From assembly GCA_964650525.1 (NCBI GenBank), contig CAZYUA010000005.1, positions 75,715-139,714 of the forward strand: a DNA stretch of 64,000 nt. The letters run 5' to 3'. Below, piece after piece: positions 61,901 through 64,000 of this stretch (its first letter is position 1; each line of letters opens with the position of its first letter). Both the position numbers and the translations under genes were made by a program. Source of the stretch: UBA1413 sp964650525. Its GTDB lineage: Bacteria > Bacteroidota > Bacteroidia > Bacteroidales > Prolixibacteraceae. The notes under the pieces were generated by a model. It saw nothing but the letters and a program-made list of their open reading frames with translations, was not told the DNA's origin and made no database searches.

Positions 61901-62549
61901 CGGGCAGAGTGGCAGCATTGAGCGACTGCACCTGGAAGAGCTCCCCTTTGTTCAGCCTGGGTACCGTAAAGGGCACCCCGGCAGGCCTTAAACCCGAGGT
62001 AACCACACTGGGAGTAATCTCCACGATGGTACTGTCTTCAGAAGCCACCACCAGGAATTCCGAATTACGGCCATGATTCGGCATATCATTCACATGGGGT
62101 TTGTAACAGAGTGTATAGTACTCCTTTCCCAGTGATCTGACCGGCAGGATGACCGCCACATCCGATGATCTTTTATCCCAGTTCAGCGCGTAAACGTTGA
62201 CCGAATCGCCGGCCACCAGGCGGATGGCCTTATCCTGAATGGTTTCGGAACCGGTTGGCTCTGCAAGTGCCGGTGGAAGGGTCACCTGAACCGATTGGTT
62301 GGCACCGACGGTATAGATGCCACCATAGGAGACGGTCGATTTTCCGATGAAAATTTCAAAGCTGGTGGTTTTCCGTGAGGTTACCGTAATTTGTAAAAAA
62401 TGACCTTTATCTTCGCTGCGTCCCTGCATGAAGCCAAACCAGAATTCCGTGCCCTCGGTGGTCCGATGGCATGCCAGGTTGGAATTTTGACCATCCGCCA
62501 GAAACGGCAGCAGGATACCCAACAAACAGAGGATCCGGAAAAACTTCAT
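58941..62549 (-). CDS. Giant T9SS type B secreted protein with IgGFc-binding domain and PKD-like repeats
   Basis: This surface or secreted protein has about 1202 residues. After a signal peptide (MKFFRILCLLGILLPFLADG) residues about 30-440 match the IgGFc-binding protein N-terminal domain (GTEFWFGFMQGRSEDKGHFLQ, PVAVFAGSLSTTIP). Several Ig-like and PKD-type domains follow, with WNFGDGSPDS and WDFGDGFFSNEPEPRHTYS. The end is a type B sorting domain (FSPNAFRPASEIPANREF, LRIFNRWGQLVFET). Type B clients stay at the surface or are released with the help of PorP/SprF partners; one is convergent next door. Adhesion is the likely role. I start at the Met at 62549, directly before the signal peptide. 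Confidence 0.88.
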   Translation of the reverse strand: MKFFRILCLLGILLPFLADGQNSNLACHRTTEGTEFWFGFMQGRSEDKGHFLQITVTSRKTTSFEIFIGKSTVSYGGIYTVGANQSVQVTLPPALAEPTGSETIQDKAIRLVAGDSVNVYALNWDKRSSDVAVILPVRSLGKEYYTLCYKPHVNDMPNHGRNSEFLVVASEDSTIVEITPSVVTSGLRPAGVPFTVPRLNKGELFQVQSLNAATLPGQGDLSGSFVKSDKPVAVFAGSLSTTIPYEATGGWDHLYEQMPPVKAWGQVYFTVPLKTRSMDYYRIMASQDATNVLVNGRWEMLQKGEWREYSWNTPSRLIADKPILVAQYSQSRNNDRVTDGDGFMVILSPVSQAKNDVTFEAYSSAASTVKHYYINIVIPASEENNVFLDNQKVTGFAPFPEDLRYAYVQQTLSVGTHRLVNQNPYGGFVAYVYGYGGNEAFGYGVGFNLNLTLELSQGLKTWPHLNEPGDTLIICQDEAVKLDAGPYFDYYQWNTGYTERAILATRDSTYSVTARTIDGCVLTDSIYIGVRNPRTDIGPDIQHCPPHSAHLDGGEGFTGYLWSTGEKSQTITVSESGNYSVKAFDSFGCPARDTLDFFLYPVPEVEIEVSPLICGSKDSIAEIVLSGSVDPSRSNGSFLWDTDKPEQLAFRDSSFTSARFSVGGWGDYEIRYALTTVDGCLTRDSVTTHVHGIPDARIETATPGTCGEYNREIKYTGSATAAAHYYWDYGGLAVIDSSVWNRRMVSLGIGGTLTPVTLVVRENGCLSDTGRVTIGANPDFAMNTTGTRGCDSATVIFSGTLGTQNPFLDYWWNFGDGSPDSTSMLPQPSHFFARPGSYDVALSVLNRNSGCRVGYTVQDMVTIFHTPVAMISVDPEVCHDDTISLFYTLNTGSSFCEWQTEGARMYGGGNDTIQMILDQPVATVLLRVNEYGCLSEWKEEMVKRKPRFDFEAEPTEGCQPLEVVFTPAGADEFLVYHWQADTMNRTGNEAAMLFQTPGSFTVQVEAFSPETGCQDLLVKKDLVRVHPKPEARFSVDYPVAILGQAHLTFSNESRLAGRYFWDFGDGFFSNEPEPRHTYSGTGKFPVALHISSDSGCLDSVFSTVEILPFELFSPNAFRPASEIPANREFRPVLAGADPVAFRLRIFNRWGQLVFETRDPLVAWDGNQQDGKEAPMGNYIWTADYTDIQGFPHSRKGQVLLLR

Positions 62550-62750
62550 AGAAACAGGGATAAGGAAAACCATGATAAAGGTATTTCTTTTTACTGTTTC
62601 AGAGATTTGATCTGGTAAAGAAGCTGACTGAAAAGAGCATTCAAAGTAAAAACGGGGTTACAATTTGAAGACCAAGGAGGAACCGACCTCTTTAACAAAG
62701 GATTAACGAAGATGCCAGCGACCAGGCAGATAAAAAAATAAAATACCAAT

Positions 62751-62758
62751 TAACTTTG
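62751..62758 (+). promoter_or_regulatory. -7 promoter element of the RND efflux operon
   Basis: TAACTTTG is a full match to TAnnTTTG, giving a leader of about 60 nt before the adaptor gene. No -33 TTTG is visible at 18-20 bp. Confidence 0.45.
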
Positions 62759-62826
62759 CATCCCTATTTGAGTCTAAAAAGATTGAACTATTTCAAGCGT
62801 AACCGGTTTATAAACAAAATATAAGG

Positions 62827-63957
62827 ATGGCTGAAAACAAACTAATATTCCGCATTACCATGGCTATACTGTTGGCCCTGGTTTTGGCGGTCATTATTTT
62901 TTATCCCAGGATGAAGGCTGTATTTCAAAAAGGGGATACGAAAGGGCAACCTGCCGGCATGGCGGGCATGCGTGGCCAGGGGCCTCAGAGAACCCTGGCC
63001 AGCGGTTATGTCCTGGTTCCCACCCACATGTTTGAGCTGATCTATGCCACAGGCTCCTTGTTGCCCGATGAGGAGGTGGAACTTTCTTTCGAAACATCCG
63101 GAAAAATTGTAGCCATTTATTTTTCAGAGGGCGCACGGGTAAGCAAGGGACAACTGTTGGCCAAGATCAACGACCGGCCGCTTCAGGCCCAGTTGCTGAA
63201 ACTGCAGGCCCAGAAAAAGCTGACGCAAGAGAAGGAATTCCGGCAGCGGCAGTTGCTTGACCGCGATGCCATCAGCCGGGAAAGTTACGACCAGGTGGCC
63301 ACGGAACTCCAGGCCCTCGAGGCTGACCTGTTGCTGATAGAGGCCCGGATTGCCGAAACCGAACTGCGCGCCCCCTTCGATGGTGTGGTAGGGTTGCGGA
63401 AGGTCAGCGAAGGGGCTTTTGCCACCCCCCAAACAAAAATTGTACAGCTGGTAAAAATCAGTCCGCTGAAAATCGAATTTTCCGTTTCTGAAAAATACGC
63501 CGGGCAGATCACAGTAGGATACCCCGTTACTTTTCAGGTCGACGGCATTCCGCAAACCTTCTCAGCCTCTGTGTATGCCATTGACCCCAAGGTGAATGTC
63601 GATACCCGCATGATTGCGGTCAGAGCCCTGTATCCCAACCGCAATCAAGAACTCAAACCCGGCCGTTTTGCCAGTGTCAGGGCCCAATTATCGGAAATTC
63701 CCACAGCCATTTCCATTCCCACGGAAGCCGTCATTCCTGAAATGGACGGAGAAAGGGTCTTTGTGTACAAGAACGGTAAGGCGGAACAGCGGAGGGTTTC
63801 CCTGGGACTGCGTACGGAATCGCATGTGCAGGTCAGGGAGGGCCTGCAATTCGGGGATACCCTGCTTACTTCTGCCATTCTTCAGTTGCGTGAGGGGTTG
63901 CCGGTCCAGCTTGACACCCTGGTCACCAACAAGAATCCTGAAATCCCTGCCTTATGA
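62827..63957 (+). CDS. RND efflux periplasmic adaptor (membrane fusion protein)
   Basis: The 376-residue HlyD-type adaptor is anchored by an N-terminal helix (residues 9-26). The lipoyl half-domains (EEVELSFETSGKIVAIYFSEGARVSKGQLLAKI, then IAETELRAPFDGVVGLRKVSEGA) flank a short alpha-hairpin. A beta-barrel and a membrane-proximal domain follow (AVIPEMDGERVFVYKNGKAEQRRVSLG). It links an inner-membrane RND pump to an outer-membrane channel. The stop codon overlaps the start of the RND permease by 4 bp. Cargo cannot be inferred. Confidence 0.92.
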   Translation: MAENKLIFRITMAILLALVLAVIIFYPRMKAVFQKGDTKGQPAGMAGMRGQGPQRTLASGYVLVPTHMFELIYATGSLLPDEEVELSFETSGKIVAIYFSEGARVSKGQLLAKINDRPLQAQLLKLQAQKKLTQEKEFRQRQLLDRDAISRESYDQVATELQALEADLLLIEARIAETELRAPFDGVVGLRKVSEGAFATPQTKIVQLVKISPLKIEFSVSEKYAGQITVGYPVTFQVDGIPQTFSASVYAIDPKVNVDTRMIAVRALYPNRNQELKPGRFASVRAQLSEIPTAISIPTEAVIPEMDGERVFVYKNGKAEQRRVSLGLRTESHVQVREGLQFGDTLLTSAILQLREGLPVQLDTLVTNKNPEIPAL

Positions 63958-64000
63958 GCATTGCCTCTACCAGTATAAAGCGACCCGTACTGGCGACGGT
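63954..64000 (+). CDS. RND efflux permease (first 15 codons only)
   Basis: The gene starts at the ATGA overlap with the adaptor and runs off the right edge. The visible N-terminus MSIASTSIKRPVLATV is the characteristic first segment of AcrB/MexB-type hydrophobe/amphiphile efflux permeases (usually about 1000 residues), leading into the first transmembrane helix. Confidence 0.85.
   Translation, partial: MSIASTSIKRPVLAT

Noticed and set aside
1..64000. CRISPR arrays, prophage genes, insertion sequences or rRNA operons
   Set aside because: Reading both strands showed no regularly spaced repeats, no transposase or integrase frames, no phage structural genes and no rRNA sequence. The only mobile-like trace is the small element at 9696-9805.

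Overview
The window is a chromosomal segment of a Bacteroidota bacterium, most likely of the order Bacteroidales and free-living or environmental. The evidence is type IX secretion (T9SS) sorting domains and a PorP/SprF protein, an RprX/RprY-type two-component pair, the acpP-fabF-rnc order, a Bacteroidota-type LptE, and several promoters matching the Bacteroidota consensus TTTG-N19-TAnnTTTG (the best at 453-483). Shine-Dalgarno sequences are mostly weak; lepA is an exception.

Positions 1-26487 are mainly housekeeping genes. They include a partial ExbB-type proton channel, tRNA-Ser(GGA), asparaginase, a TatD nuclease, glutamate dehydrogenase and groES-groEL. An operon follows with a sigma-54 activator, lptE, a conserved unknown and secG. 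Then come kdsB, a very small T9SS-sorted protein, a HerA-like ATPase, a guanine deaminase, a DUF4332 protein, leuS-yitT-M23 peptidase, acpP-fabF-rnc, purN, rprX-rprY, lepA and a SLOG-fold protein. A 94-bp GC-rich insert flanked by 8-bp direct repeats lies just upstream of kdsB.

Positions 26488-29791 carry a TonB-dependent receptor flanked on each side by an apparently independent promoter-to-terminator unit of about 130 nt. These two are candidate small or leader RNAs.

Positions 29792-57733 form a large carbohydrate locus. Two minus-strand periplasmic genes (a DUF1080 protein and a TIM-barrel isomerase-like protein) resemble parts of the 3-keto-glycoside elimination pathway. They are followed by plus-strand genes for a CE7 esterase with a GH2-like N-domain, a GH26 mannanase, a GH43-like enzyme, a GH2 enzyme, a parallel beta-helix enzyme, a zincin-fold/TIM-barrel glycosidase-like lipoprotein, a GH78 rhamnosidase and a GH31 alpha-xylosidase-like enzyme. 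Interleaved are three uroporphyrinogen-decarboxylase-fold proteins, an MFS hexuronate-type transporter, a GtrA membrane protein, a sodium:solute symporter and a steroid 5-alpha-reductase homologue. There is no SusC/SusD pair and no local regulator. Two of the three UroD-fold proteins carry the H-x-C...C zinc motif of corrinoid:thiol methyltransferases and overlap each other and the transporter. I infer a module that debranches a decorated mannan- or xyloglucan-like glycan and may handle O-methyl groups on the released sugars. This is the best candidate here for an undescribed system.

Positions 57734-64000 hold a PorP/SprF protein convergent with a very large T9SS type B adhesin-like protein (IgGFc-binding domain plus PKD repeats), then the start of an RND efflux operon (adaptor and the first codons of the permease).
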